Shown piece by piece: positions 9,024 through 18,398 of a stretch of DNA of 64,000 nt (position 1 is its first letter; every line of letters starts with the position of its first letter). Location: NCBI RefSeq assembly GCF_002270355.1, contig NZ_NJFZ01000005.1:124001-188000 (forward strand), written 5' to 3'. The position numbers were made by a program, and so were the translations under genes. Under the pieces are notes generated by a model, which was not told the DNA's origin, ran no database searches, and saw only the letters and a list, made by a program, of their open reading frames with translations. The stretch comes from Flectobacillus sp. BAB-3569. Its GTDB lineage: Bacteria > Bacteroidota > Bacteroidia > Cytophagales > Spirosomataceae.

Positions 9024-9163
9024 GTTACAAATGTTTTATTGTTTGATAAAATAAAGTTACTGAGATTTTTTGGGGAGTTATATTTTACCTTGAAAAACTC
9101 TAGAAAAAAGGAGTTTCATTTTCAAAAACCTAAACGGGTATTGTTTTCCAAGATATTTCAACA

Positions 9164-9197
9164 AAAACGCCTAGTAAGCGAACTTACTAGGCGTTTT
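9164..9197. terminator. Terminator hairpin downstream of glyS
   Basis: A perfect 15-bp stem AAAACGCCTAGTAAG / CTTACTAGGCGTTTT with a 4-nt loop lies 22 bp past the glyS stop. On the minus strand it is followed by a T-rich run, as expected for an intrinsic terminator. Confidence 0.85.
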
Positions 9198-9218
9198 GAT
9201 ATTTTGAAAAAGAATCTT

Positions 9219-10712
9219 TTACAATTGTTCAAAAACTCTCTCCATCGAAACGGCAAAACCGATTTTCTCACGAAGATCAGCTATCGCTACACGCTCCTGC
9301 TCCATGCTATCACGGTGACGAATCGTAACGGTATTATCTTCCATTGTTTGATAATCCACAGCAATACAGAAAGGTGTTCCTGCCAAGTCTTGGCGAGTAT
9401 ATCGCTTCCCAATCGCACCACCGTCGTCATACGTTACGTTAAACGAACGCTTCAATGAATGATAGATATCTTGTGCTTTTTCTGCTAAACCGTCTTTTTT
9501 CACCAATGGCAATACAGCTGCCTTGATTGGCGCAACCGATGGGTGGAATTTCAAATACGTTCTTTCTTTAGCTGCTTCGCCTTCGCCAACTACTTCGTTG
9601 GTGTAAGCATTACAAAGTACTGCTAAGAACAAACGGTCTGCTCCTACCGACGTTTCTACCACGTAAGGAATATAGTTTCCGTAAGGTTTACCATTTTCGT
9701 CCAAGTCTGCATCGAAGTATTGTTGTTTTTTCTTCGAAAGTCCTTGGTGAGATTTTAAGTCAAAATCTGTACGAGAGTGAATACCTTCCATTTCTTTGAA
9801 ACCGAATGGGAATTCATACTCAATATCCACAGCGGCATTAGCATAGTGAGCTAATTTTTCGTGGTCATGATAACGTAACTTTTCTGCTGGCAAACCAATA
9901 GCTTTGTGGAATTTTAAACGCGTTTCTTTCCAAGCATTGTACCATTGCATTTCGGTACCAGGGCGACAGAAAAATTGCATTTCCATTTGTTCAAATTCAC
10001 GCATACGGAAAATGAAGTTACGAGCTACAATCTCGTTACGGAAAGCTTTACCAATTTGGGCAATACCAAATGGCACTTTCATACGACCTGATTTTTGTAC
10101 GTTCAAGAAGTTTACAAAGATACCCTGTGCCGTTTCTGGACGAAGGTAAATCAATGAAGCATCTTCTGAAACAGCACCTACTTGTGTCGAGAACATCAAG
10201 TTGAACTGACGAACTTCAGTCCAGTTGCCAGTACCTGAAATTGGACATTTAATTTCTTCATCCAAAATCAATTGACGTAAGCCAGACATATCGTCGTCGG
10301 TCATGGCTTTTGCCATAGCTTCCAATAAAGCTTTACCTTTTTCTGGAGTACCTGCCTTTTCGTATTCTTCAGCGCGACCTTCCAACAACTGGTCGGCACG
10401 GTAGCGTTTTTTCGAATCTTTGTTATCAATCATTGGGTCGTTGAAAGAGTCAACGTGCCCAGAAGCTTTCCAAGTGAGAGGGTGCATAAAGATGGAAGCA
10501 TCAATACCTACTACGTTGTCGTTCAACATAGTCATCGCTTTCCACCACAAAGTTTTAAGGTTGTTTTTTAACTCAACACCATTTTGACCGTAGTCGTATA
10601 CGGCTTGTAGACCGTCATAAATCTCAGAAGAAGGAAACACAAAGCCATATTCTTTGGCATGTGAAATAATGTCTTTTAATGCAGATGCCGTATCTTGTTT
10701 CTGTTCAGCCAT
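9219..10712 (-). CDS. glyS: Glycine--tRNA ligase (dimeric type)
   Basis: A class II aminoacyl-tRNA synthetase that charges tRNA-Gly in the cytosol (EC 6.1.1.14). From the start at 10712 (MAEQKQDTASALKDIISHAKEYGF) it has 497 aa, normal for the alpha2 (eukaryote/archaea-like) form. Signatures are VVGIDASIFMHPLTWKASGHV, class II motif 2 around FRMREFEQMEMQFF and the motif 3 region ADRLFLAVL, followed by the anticodon-binding domain (APIKAAVLPLVKKDGL). The frame is open to an ATG at 10736, but that would add eight residues (MIFETEKT) not typical of the family. A terminator lies just beyond the stop. Confidence 0.95.
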   Translation of the reverse strand: MAEQKQDTASALKDIISHAKEYGFVFPSSEIYDGLQAVYDYGQNGVELKNNLKTLWWKAMTMLNDNVVGIDASIFMHPLTWKASGHVDSFNDPMIDNKDSKKRYRADQLLEGRAEEYEKAGTPEKGKALLEAMAKAMTDDDMSGLRQLILDEEIKCPISGTGNWTEVRQFNLMFSTQVGAVSEDASLIYLRPETAQGIFVNFLNVQKSGRMKVPFGIAQIGKAFRNEIVARNFIFRMREFEQMEMQFFCRPGTEMQWYNAWKETRLKFHKAIGLPAEKLRYHDHEKLAHYANAAVDIEYEFPFGFKEMEGIHSRTDFDLKSHQGLSKKKQQYFDADLDENGKPYGNYIPYVVETSVGADRLFLAVLCNAYTNEVVGEGEAAKERTYLKFHPSVAPIKAAVLPLVKKDGLAEKAQDIYHSLKRSFNVTYDDGGAIGKRYTRQDLAGTPFCIAVDYQTMEDNTVTIRHRDSMEQERVAIADLREKIGFAVSMERVFEQL

Positions 10713-10866
10713 TGTTTTTTCGGTTTCAAAAATCAATCATCTACGTCCAACCTCAACCTTGTAAATTGAGAGGTTTACGTTCAGTCTGTAAAGTTATCCC
10801 TTTTCTTGCTGACTTTTGTAATATTTCACTAACTTGCTACCGCTGAACCCTAAATTTTTTCTCAAA

Positions 10867-11577
10867 ATGACCTCTCGTTATTTCAAAATCTTCGTTTTCC
10901 TATTCGGATTAACGCCAAATCTTTTTGCTCAAACCAATCCTTTCGCTGGCCAGTGGATTAATGAAAAGTATTATAATACCGTCATGAAAACCAAGTCGCC
11001 GATGAAAGCTTTTTCTAGTTACTTTCAGAGTAACATTGTTTTTACCAAACAACTCAAAGGTGGGCACTTTTTGGGTTGGAATTTTCATGAAGGGGAAGAA
11101 ACCATCTTAAAACAGGTAGGCAATGGCTATGAACTTTGGCGTACTGAACCAAAAGAAAAAATCGGTGCGATAAGTATTGTGGAAGCTGATAAGAAAATTA
11201 AAGTAGGAAAAGAAACCTTTGTTAAAATCAAATCGACCGACCCTACGATGTGTTTGGAAGAAATGCTTTTTGAAGGTAATTATGAATGGAATGGAAAACC
11301 TGTAAAATTTAATGCTAATGGGACTGTCACAGGGCTTTCTGGTGTTAAATATTTTTTTCCTAAATGTGATTTTATTGAAAAAATTCTCCCATTTGACCTC
11401 ATTGTTCTCAACAAAGTCAAAGACGCTATGACTGGTCAATCTTACATTTATGAGTTTAAAGACAACTCTTTGATTATCTATAATATCGACTGCCAACAGC
11501 AAGACCCCGATACCAAAGATTGTATGAAAGGGCGCAAAGGAAAAGAAAAATATATCTTAAAAAAGATTGCTAACTAA
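10867..11577 (+). CDS. Exported protein of unknown function
   Basis: 236 aa from the ATG at 10867, which directly precedes a clear signal peptide (MTSRYFKIFVFLFGLTPNLFAQ). The same frame has an ATG at 10834 that would put 11 residues in front of the signal. The mature protein is predicted beta-rich, with FAGQWINEKYY near the N-terminus as in lipocalin-like or copper-resistance-like small domains. Four cysteines (in TMCLEEM, FPKCDF, NIDCQQ and KDCMKG) lie in the second half. I do not recognise the family. It is transcribed divergently from glyS. Confidence 0.65.
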   Translation: MTSRYFKIFVFLFGLTPNLFAQTNPFAGQWINEKYYNTVMKTKSPMKAFSSYFQSNIVFTKQLKGGHFLGWNFHEGEETILKQVGNGYELWRTEPKEKIGAISIVEADKKIKVGKETFVKIKSTDPTMCLEEMLFEGNYEWNGKPVKFNANGTVTGLSGVKYFFPKCDFIEKILPFDLIVLNKVKDAMTGQSYIYEFKDNSLIIYNIDCQQQDPDTKDCMKGRKGKEKYILKKIAN

Positions 11578-11750
11578 CCAGTTGTTAGTTCAATTCGCCC
11601 ATATATAAAACCAAACCTACCAATCACAAACCGTTGATTGGAGACATGCAACTTAATTACTGATATTTGTATGTGTGTGTAATCTCCTTGTATCAAAAGA
11701 TATTCACTGAGATTCTCATCAAATAACAATTAGTGGTTAGGTAATCTTAT

Positions 11751-11781
11751 TAATAGGCTTCCCCTGTCGGGATGCCTATTA
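11751..11781. terminator. Intrinsic terminator-like hairpin
   Basis: Stem TAATAGGC / GCCTATTA with inner CCC/GGG pairing, followed by TTGTTTTTA. It lies 174 bp after the upstream + strand gene. The rest of the 296-bp gap holds nothing else I can name apart from the promoter below. Confidence 0.55.
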
Positions 11782-11843
11782 TTGTTTTTAGTGATTAGGT
11801 CAGGAATGAAAAGACGCAAAGTGATTCGAAAAAGTATTTTGTG

Positions 11844-11851
11844 TATCTTTG
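11844..11851 (+). promoter_or_regulatory. Bacteroidota -7 box (TATCTTTG) for the GT9 gene
   Basis: TATCTTTG matches TAnnTTTG and lies 22 bp before the preferred GT9 start at 11874. No convincing -33 TTTG is seen at the usual spacing. Confidence 0.5.
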
Positions 11852-11873
11852 CGAAAAATTAACACTGGCCACC

Positions 11874-12866
11874 ATGCCTCAGACAAAATTCCTTATTCTC
11901 CGCTTTTCATCCATCGGCGATATTGTGCTGACCACTCCTGTGATTCGCTGTATCAAACAACAGTATCCCAATGCTCAAGTACATTTTGCGACCAAAAAAA
12001 GCTACCAGTCTTTACTAAATAACAACCCTTATGTGGATAAAACTCACGTATTGGAAGGCTCTTTGTCGACTTTTGTAGATGAACTAAAAGCAGAGCAATT
12101 TGATTATGTCATCGACCTCCATAATAATTTGCGAACACGAATTATTAAGTTTAGGTTGGGCGTTAAAGCCTTTAGTTTTGACAAACTCAATTTCAGAAAA
12201 TGGATTTTAGTCAAGTTTAAAAAGAATTTAATGCCCAATGTTCACATCGTAGACCGCTATTTGGCCACTACCTCAACGCTGGGAATTAAGAATGACAACA
12301 AAGGTTTGGATTATTTTATTCCTGAAAAAGACCAACTACCAACTAGCTGGCTTCCAGAGGAATATCGTAAGGGATTTGTGGTTTATGCCATTGGCGGACA
12401 ACATGCGACGAAAAAATTGCCCGTTGCCAAAATGATCGAGTTGTGTAAACAGGTATCTCTTCCTTTGATATTGATTGGAGGACCAGAAGATAAATCTGAA
12501 GCAACACAAATCGTTGAAGCACTCAAAGAAAAAGCCATTTTGAATACTTGTGGCAATTGTAATCTGAACCAATCAGCCTCTTTGATTCAGCAATCACTTT
12601 GGGTAATTAGCCACGATACAGGCATGATGCACGTAGCGGCGGCCTTGAAAAAAAAAGTTGTGTCGATTTGGGGAAATACCGTTCCTGAATTTGGGATGTA
12701 TCCATATCAAACGCCATTTGTAGCTATCGAAAATAAAGAAATCGGATGCAGACCATGTTCCAAAATTGGATTTGAAAAATGTCCCTTGGGTCATTTTAAG
12801 TGTGCAAACGAGTTAGAGTTTAGTGATTTAGAGAAAAAAATATTTAAAACAAATTATACATCATGA
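11874..12866 (+). CDS. Glycosyltransferase family 9 (heptosyltransferase-like)
   Basis: 330 aa from the ATG at 11874 (MPQTKFLILRFSSIGDIVLTTPVI); an upstream ATG at 11841 lies over the -7 box and is unlikely. GT9 signatures are RFSSIGDIVLTTP at the N-terminus, AIGGQHATKKLP, ILIGGPEDK and SHDTGMMHVAAALKKKVVSIWG, the nucleotide-sugar donor site. GT9 enzymes transfer ADP-heptose or similar sugars to the LPS core at the inner face of the inner membrane. A CRPCSKIGFEKCPLGHFKC cluster near the C-terminus is usual in the family. The stop overlaps the next start by 4 bp (ATGA). An intact run of nine A (12648-12656) lies in this gene. Confidence 0.9.
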   Translation: MPQTKFLILRFSSIGDIVLTTPVIRCIKQQYPNAQVHFATKKSYQSLLNNNPYVDKTHVLEGSLSTFVDELKAEQFDYVIDLHNNLRTRIIKFRLGVKAFSFDKLNFRKWILVKFKKNLMPNVHIVDRYLATTSTLGIKNDNKGLDYFIPEKDQLPTSWLPEEYRKGFVVYAIGGQHATKKLPVAKMIELCKQVSLPLILIGGPEDKSEATQIVEALKEKAILNTCGNCNLNQSASLIQQSLWVISHDTGMMHVAAALKKKVVSIWGNTVPEFGMYPYQTPFVAIENKEIGCRPCSKIGFEKCPLGHFKCANELEFSDLEKKIFKTNYTS

Positions 12867-13729
12867 AAAAGGTAAATATTGGTTTGGTGCAGATGTCATG
12901 CTCTGATAACGTGGCTGACAATATGCAAAAAGCCATTTCGGGTATTCGTGAAGCAGCAGCTAAAGGAGCCCAAATCGTTTGTCTTCAAGAATTATTTACT
13001 TCATTATATTTCTGCGATGTTGAAGACCATGAAAACTTCAAGTTAGCAGAAGCAATTCCTGGGCCATCGACAGATACTCTATCTGCTGTTGCCAAAGAAT
13101 TGGGCGTAGTAATCATCGCTTCATTATTTGAAAAAAGAGCCGCTGGATTGTATCACAATACTACAGCTGTTTTGGATGCTGACGGAACGTATTTAGGAAA
13201 ATATCGTAAAATGCACATTCCAGACGACCCAGGGTATTATGAGAAATTCTATTTTACGCCAGGTGATTTAGGCTACAAGGTATTTGAAACCAAATTTGCT
13301 AAAATTGGTATCCTAATCTGCTGGGATCAGTGGTACCCAGAAGCATCTCGCATTACAGCTTTGATGGGAGCTGAAGTATTGTTCTACCCAACTGCTATTG
13401 GTTGGGATACTAACGAAACAGATCCGAACACCAACCGTGAGCAATACAATGCTTGGCAAACGATTCAGCGTTCACACGCAATCGCAAATGGTGTACACGT
13501 GGTATCTGTAAACCGTGTGGGTCGTGAAGCTGACCAACAGTTTTGGGGTGGAAGTTTTGTGGCAAATCCGTTTGGTTCATTGCTTTATCTTGGCTCACAC
13601 GAAAACGAAGAAGTGCATGTTCAAGAAATAGATTTAGCTAAAACAGAGTACTATAGAAGCACATGGCCGTATTTGCGCGACCGTCGTATTGATAGCTATG
13701 ACCCGATTTTGAAGAGATATATTGATTAG
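12863..13729 (+). CDS. aguB: N-carbamoylputrescine amidase-like carbon-nitrogen hydrolase
   Basis: 288 aa, nitrilase superfamily. The Glu-Lys-Cys triad is visible: E43 in CLQELFTS, K116 in KYRKMHIP and C153 in LICWDQWYPE. The motif YFTPGDLGYKVFET and the length fit N-carbamoylputrescine amidase (EC 3.5.1.53), which turns N-carbamoylputrescine into putrescine, CO2 and ammonia. Its usual partner, agmatine deiminase, is not in the window. Translation is probably coupled to the GT9 gene through the 4-bp overlap. Exact substrate is inferred from similarity. Confidence 0.85.
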   Translation: MKKVNIGLVQMSCSDNVADNMQKAISGIREAAAKGAQIVCLQELFTSLYFCDVEDHENFKLAEAIPGPSTDTLSAVAKELGVVIIASLFEKRAAGLYHNTTAVLDADGTYLGKYRKMHIPDDPGYYEKFYFTPGDLGYKVFETKFAKIGILICWDQWYPEASRITALMGAEVLFYPTAIGWDTNETDPNTNREQYNAWQTIQRSHAIANGVHVVSVNRVGREADQQFWGGSFVANPFGSLLYLGSHENEEVHVQEIDLAKTEYYRSTWPYLRDRRIDSYDPILKRYID

Positions 13730-13980
13730 AAAGCTTTCAGCTGTCAGCTATGGGCACTCGGTAGAATACTTCTATGGTTTCATAAAAAGCATATTCAAAT
13801 TTTTAGTCTATTGCTTAGAGCTTAAAGCGGGTAAAATTAAATTGCATTATTAAGCTGTAAGCCGTAGGCATTAGGCAAAAGCTCGTATTATTTCATAAGA
13901 AGTATTTTTTAACTTTTAGCCTACTGCATAAAGCCTAGAGCTTAAAGCAGTGAAATTATTTTAATTTTGCCTTAGTACTT

Positions 13981-14158
13981 AAGTAATCGTGCAGAATAAG
14001 ATTTAAGTTATGTGTTTTAGGGATAAGGCAACAGGCACAAGGCAAAGAGTGTTAAAATGTTTTTATTAACCACCATGCTTTTTTACAAAGCCCGCCGCCG
14101 AAAGCCGATACCTGAAAGCTCAAAGCACAATCTTAAACTTTATTTTGCTTACTAACTT
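13981..14158. repeat. Dispersed inverted-repeat element, copy A (178 bp)
   Basis: Starts AAGTAATCGTGCAGAATAAG and ends TATTTTGCTTACTAACTT. The two ends are imperfect inverted repeats of about 23 bp. The interior carries the words AGGCACAAGGCAAAG and AAAGCCCGCCGCCGAAAGCC. The 250 bp before it (13730-13980) hold only related short palindromic words (for example GCTGTAAGCCGTAGGCATT) and no gene. Confidence 0.8.
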
Positions 14159-14336
14159 AAGTAATCGAGCAGAATAAGATTTAAGTTATGTGTTTAGGGA
14201 CAAGGCAACAGGCACAAGGCAAAGAGTGTTAAAATGTTTTTATTAACCACCATGCTTTTTTACAAAGCCCACCGCCGAAAGCTGGTACCTGAATGCCTTG
14301 GGCACAAAAATCAAATTCTATTTTGCCCACTAACTT
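14159..14336. repeat. Dispersed inverted-repeat element, copy B (178 bp)
   Basis: A near-identical head-to-tail copy directly abutting copy A. It starts AAGTAATCGAGCAGAATAAG and ends TTTTGCCCACTAACTT. A third, shorter copy is at 28717-28860 and a diverged relative at 17945-18099. Confidence 0.8.
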
Positions 14337-14340
14337 ACAA

Positions 14341-14373
14341 AAAAAGACCGTTCGGGTGTAGAACGGTCTTTTT
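14341..14373. terminator. Bidirectional terminator between aguB and fbp
   Basis: A perfect 13-bp stem AAAAAGACCGTTC / GAACGGTCTTTTT with a 7-nt loop, and T-runs on both strands. It ends 33 bp from the fbp stop. Confidence 0.85.
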
Positions 14374-14406
14374 TGTATCATATTTTTCAGGAAATTATCA
14401 TAGATT

Positions 14407-15459
14407 TTATACAATCGTCTCGCTGAGCTGGCTGCTCATGGATTCTTGGTAATTTGCCAAACGTGCACCAAGATCATCAACCAATTCGGACGAGCCCACA
14501 TAAATCGCAGAACGCTGGTGTATCTGCGTAGGTTCAACATCCAAAATCGGACAAACACCATTGGTAGCCTTCCCTCCTGCTTGTTCGGTAATCATCGCAA
14601 GTGGATAGCATTCATACAACAAACGTAGTTTACCATCCTTCGCCTTTAGCGTAGGCGGATACAAATAGATTCCTCCTTTGAGTAAATTACGATGAAAATC
14701 ACCTACTAATGAACCAATATAACGAGCCATTGAACCAGAAGTTTTGCGCATATCCCCAATAAACGATTTGATTGGCTCTGCAAACTCATCATAGTAAGCA
14801 TCATTAATTGAATAGATTTTACCCGTGGTAGGCATTTCCATATCTGCATGAGAAAAGAAATACTCACCAAGTGCATTTTCATACGTAAAGCAATTTACTC
14901 CTTTACCAGTAGTGTAAACCATCACGGTCGACGAACCATACAGAATATAGCCCGCTGCCACTTGTTTACGACCACCTTGCATAAAGTCTTCGAGGGTAGC
15001 TGGTGTACCAATCGGACTTACACGGCGATAAATGGAAAAAATTGTCCCAATCGAAACATTTACGTCAATGTTTGACGAACCATCGAGAGGATCCATTGCT
15101 ACTACATACTTTGCATTTTTGTTACCTGTTTGGATGATATCATCCTCCTCTTCTGAAAGAATACCACAAACTTCACCACCATTCACTAATGCTCTTTTGA
15201 AACGAATGTTGGCAATTACGTCTAGTTTTTGTTGGCTCTCACCTTGTACATTTTCTCGACCCAATGCTCCCATAATATCAGTCAAACCAGCACGGTTGAT
15301 TTCACGGCCGATAATTTTGGAGGCAAGGGCAATATCACGCAATAACTGTGAAAGCTCTCCTTTAGCAAAAGCAAAAGCTTCTTGTTGACGCATAATAAAG
15401 CGGTCGAGGGTTGTACCAACGGGTAGTGCAAGGGTTGATTCTGCTGTCATATTCTTCAC
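14407..15459 (-). CDS. fbp: Class I fructose-1,6-bisphosphatase
   Basis: 350 aa. Hydrolyses fructose 1,6-bisphosphate to fructose 6-phosphate, the irreversible last control step of gluconeogenesis (EC 3.1.3.11). Metal and substrate motifs are visible: SEEEDD at about 102-107, [10 protein letters not shown] with D123, [19 protein letters not shown] and [13 protein letters not shown]. It heads a stretch of genes (pckA, aceA, aceB) that together convert acetate carbon to sugar. The start [22 protein letters not shown] is typical. Confidence 0.95.
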   Translation of the reverse strand: MKNMTAESTLALPVGTTLDRFIMRQQEAFAFAKGELSQLLRDIALASKIIGREINRAGLTDIMGALGRENVQGESQQKLDVIANIRFKRALVNGGEVCGILSEEEDDIIQTGNKNAKYVVAMDPLDGSSNIDVNVSIGTIFSIYRRVSPIGTPATLEDFMQGGRKQVAAGYILYGSSTVMVYTTGKGVNCFTYENALGEYFFSHADMEMPTTGKIYSINDAYYDEFAEPIKSFIGDMRKTSGSMARYIGSLVGDFHRNLLKGGIYLYPPTLKAKDGKLRLLYECYPLAMITEQAGGKATNGVCPILDVEPTQIHQRSAIYVGSSELVDDLGARLANYQESMSSQLSETIV

Positions 15460-16279
15460 TTGGTTTTAAGAGTAACTCGTGATTTTTAAGTACAGTGGTT
15501 ATGGTCGCTTTTTCAAACTTTTCACCGCGCCAACAGAATCAATCATAAGGTATGTGAGCCAAGAAACATGAACTTATATGTCAACCAACAGAAATATTTC
15601 AAGCATAAGAACCTAATCCCTTTCTTGAATATATCCAATAATTGACCTTCTAGCTTCATGTTACTCTTTGAGTGTCATATAAGAAATTACACTTTTCTAA
15701 AACTAAACCGTTAGCAAGTATATTTACCAGTTCTACTTACCCTGATTTAATTTATTAAAGCACCATACTTATTTATGATTCCATCGAGCAAACAGTTTTA
15801 CGCTAGACGAAGCCCACCAAATACCCATAAGATTTATTAGATTGTTTTGGTAGCTATTCAACTAAAGGTTTTGGCATTGAAGTCATGATTTGAAAATGAT
15901 TTACCAGCTCATCGAAACTCCAAATCATGAACTTTTTACGCCAACAACCAATAACCGAACAAGTTAATTTATGCAAACCTATTGAACAGAAATCATATAA
16001 CTTTCCTATTCCGTCCTGCTTGAGTGATTTTTTTTTGATTTTTTTTAAAAATTAAAATCAAAATCTCTTAAAAATCAACACGAGATTAGGATTGTCCATT
16101 AGGCTTACTCATTTTAAAAGTAAAGCATTAAACAAATCTAATCTCGTGGGTAGGCATTATCCTAAAATATTGCAATGAATAGGTAATATAATACTAAATC
16201 TCATTGAATTGCATTGGACTTTTTGAAGAAAATCTAGCTTTCTGATATATTAAAAAAATCCTAATTTATTAAGCTGTGA
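15460..16279. other. 820-bp non-coding gap between fbp and pckA
   Basis: No supported gene on either strand. It is very AT-rich with a long T/A tract around 16026-16075. The one structure I see is an 11-bp inverted repeat, CACGAGATTAG (16079-16089) and CTAATCTCGTG (16138-16148). This lies 130-200 bp beyond the pckA stop and could be a late terminator or processing site. The fbp promoter must lie in the left part, but I cannot pick it with confidence. Confidence 0.5.
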
Positions 16280-17857
16280 CTAGCCAACATATTTTTTATA
16301 GTTTTCTTCAAACAAACCTTCCAAATATTTAGCCTTTTCGGTGTAGGCCTCTGGGCTTTCCCAAGTATTGATTGGGTTCAAAATTTCTGTTGGTACATTC
16401 GGGCATTCTGTTGGGATTTCGATGCCAAAAATTGGATGCTTTTCAAAAACTGTTTCAGCAAATTTCCCCTCCAATGCCGCATGAATCATCGCACGCGTAT
16501 ATTTCAACTTCATACGTGAGCCAATGCCATAAGGTCCTCCAGTCCAGCCAGTGTTAATCAACCATACATTTACTTCTCCATTATTGATTTTTTTCCCTAA
16601 CAAATCGGCATATTTTAAAGGATGTAAAGGTAAAAATGCCGCTCCAAAACAAGCTGAAAACGTAGCTTGTGGCTCTTTAACGCCCATTTCGGTACCTGCT
16701 AATTTTGAGGTATATCCTGAGACGAAATAAAACATTGCTTGCTCCTTATTTAACTTGGCAATCGGAGGCAATACCCCAAAAGCATCAGCTGTAAGGAAAA
16801 ATATATTTTTAGGTGCACTACCTATCGAAGGCTCCGCAACATTTGGAATATAGTTGATGGGATATGCCGTACGAGTATTTTCGGTTACACTTTGGTTGGT
16901 GTAATCTACTGTGGTGGTTCCTTCAACAAATCGAGTATTTTCTAGAATTGCCCCATAACGAATGGCGCCAAAGATTTCAGGCTCTTGCTCAGCACTCAAG
17001 TTAATCACCTTCGCATAGCAACCTCCCTCGAAATTGAATACCTCCTCATCTGACCAGCCATGTTCGTCATCACCAATTAACTTACGATCAGGGTCGGCAG
17101 ATAGCGTTGTTTTGCCAGTGCCTGATAAGCCGAAAAATAATGCAGTATCCCCCTCAGCGCCAATATTGGCTGAGCAGTGCATCGATAAAACTTGTTTTTC
17201 TTGTGGTAAAATATAGTTCAGAACGGTGAAAATACCTTTTTTCATTTCACCTGCATAACCAGTACCTCCAATCAAAATAATCTTACGGGTAAAATCAATA
17301 ATCGTAAAATTACCTTGACGCGTACCATCTACAGCAGGGTCAGCTTCAAATTCGGGCACATTCAAGATTACCCATTCTGGTTCGAATGTATTAAGTTCTT
17401 CTTCTTCTGGGCGAAGAAAAAGATGGTTACAAAACAAATTGTGCCATGCCAAAGTATTAATCACCAAAATGTTCAATCTATGTGTGGGCGATGCACAAGC
17501 ATATGCATAACGGGCATATAACTTTTTGTTTGCCACAAACGCAGTCATTTTTTGATATAAAGCCTCAAACTTATCGGCATCAAACGCCTGATTGATTTCG
17601 CCCCACCAAACTGTATTAGCAGTTTTATCATCAAACACACAAAACTTATCTTTAGGCGAGCGACCTGTAAATTTGCCAGTATCGCACATAAATGCGCCTG
17701 TATCAGTCAATACGCCTTCCTGATTCTTTAATGCTTCTTGAATCAAAGTCGATACACGCAAATTAAGGTGAATATCACCATGCAATTTGAATACTGGATG
17801 ATTAACCATTGGTTTGGCAGTTTTACTGAGATCCACTGCTAGCATATCATGTTTCAT
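16280..17857 (-). CDS. pckA: ATP-dependent phosphoenolpyruvate carboxykinase
   Basis: 525 aa. Converts oxaloacetate plus ATP to phosphoenolpyruvate, CO2 and ADP (EC 4.1.1.49), the entry point of gluconeogenesis from C4 acids. The P-loop GLSGTGKTTLS is at 243-253 and the metal-binding kinase-2 motif LIGDDEHGW at 260-268. GRSPKDKF near 65-72 binds oxaloacetate. It sits beside the glyoxylate-shunt genes that feed it with malate/oxaloacetate when acetate is the carbon source. The start MKHDMLAVDLSK is the only in-frame ATG near the expected N-terminus. Confidence 0.97.
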   Translation of the reverse strand: MKHDMLAVDLSKTAKPMVNHPVFKLHGDIHLNLRVSTLIQEALKNQEGVLTDTGAFMCDTGKFTGRSPKDKFCVFDDKTANTVWWGEINQAFDADKFEALYQKMTAFVANKKLYARYAYACASPTHRLNILVINTLAWHNLFCNHLFLRPEEEELNTFEPEWVILNVPEFEADPAVDGTRQGNFTIIDFTRKIILIGGTGYAGEMKKGIFTVLNYILPQEKQVLSMHCSANIGAEGDTALFFGLSGTGKTTLSADPDRKLIGDDEHGWSDEEVFNFEGGCYAKVINLSAEQEPEIFGAIRYGAILENTRFVEGTTTVDYTNQSVTENTRTAYPINYIPNVAEPSIGSAPKNIFFLTADAFGVLPPIAKLNKEQAMFYFVSGYTSKLAGTEMGVKEPQATFSACFGAAFLPLHPLKYADLLGKKINNGEVNVWLINTGWTGGPYGIGSRMKLKYTRAMIHAALEGKFAETVFEKHPIFGIEIPTECPNVPTEILNPINTWESPEAYTEKAKYLEGLFEENYKKYVG

Positions 17858-17944
17858 AACGATTGTATTGAGTTGAATGAATAGCTGTTTTTAGACAGCC
17901 GTTTTATTTGGTGAATACGTTTATGTCACTTTAGCAAGAATAGG

Positions 17945-18099
17945 TATGTGGGCAAAACTAAATTTAGGTCGTCAGGGTATAGGCATTAGGCAAATAGTGA
18001 TAAAAATGTTATTTCACAACTACAGGAATGTTTTTTGCTGAATGCCCATAGCTGAAAGCTAATAGCCCACCAATTGAATTTTATTTTGCACGATTACTA
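17945..18099. repeat. Diverged copy of the dispersed inverted-repeat element
   Basis: The right end (TTTTATTTTGCACGATTACT) is close to the reverse complement of the left end of copy A, and the left end (ATGTGGGCAAAACTAAATTT) to the reverse complement of its right end, so this copy appears inverted. The interior has the same AGGCATTAGGCAAATAGTG-type words. It occupies part of the 541-bp gap between pckA and aceA. Confidence 0.6.
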
Positions 18100-18300
18100 A
18101 ATAGGCTGTAATAAGGCTAAAAATTATAAACAGCCAATGGGGAAAAGCAGTCATTTTACTTTTCCTTTTATTTACCTGAAACTATCATGATTCTCTATCT
18201 TTTGCACTGATGAATCTTGGTCAAAAAACTGATTTTTGGAAGAAAAGCCTGCCTGACATACGAGACAGACTTTATCCAAACCAAACTATTCACCTAATTT

Positions 18301-18395
18301 GAATTGTGAGTTAGTGAATTGTGAATTAGTGAATGTAATAACTAATGATGCTTTCTATTCCACAATTCACAATTCAACATTCACAACTCATAATT
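18301..18395. repeat. AATTCACAACTCA-type repeats in inverted arrangement
   Basis: GAATTGTGAGTTAGTGAATT and related words on the left face CACAATTCACAATTCAACAT and CACAACTCATAATT on the right, making a large imperfect hairpin just beyond the aceA stop. Similar words recur at 6612-6650, 19747-19855, 20287-20328, 28340-28382 and 35096-35118. Confidence 0.65.
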
Positions 18396-18398
18396 ATT

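Noticed and set aside
9039-9458. 139-codon + strand frame antisense to glyS
   Set aside because: It spans the glyS terminator and the glyS 3' end on the opposite strand; composition is Lys/Phe-rich with no recognisable domain.
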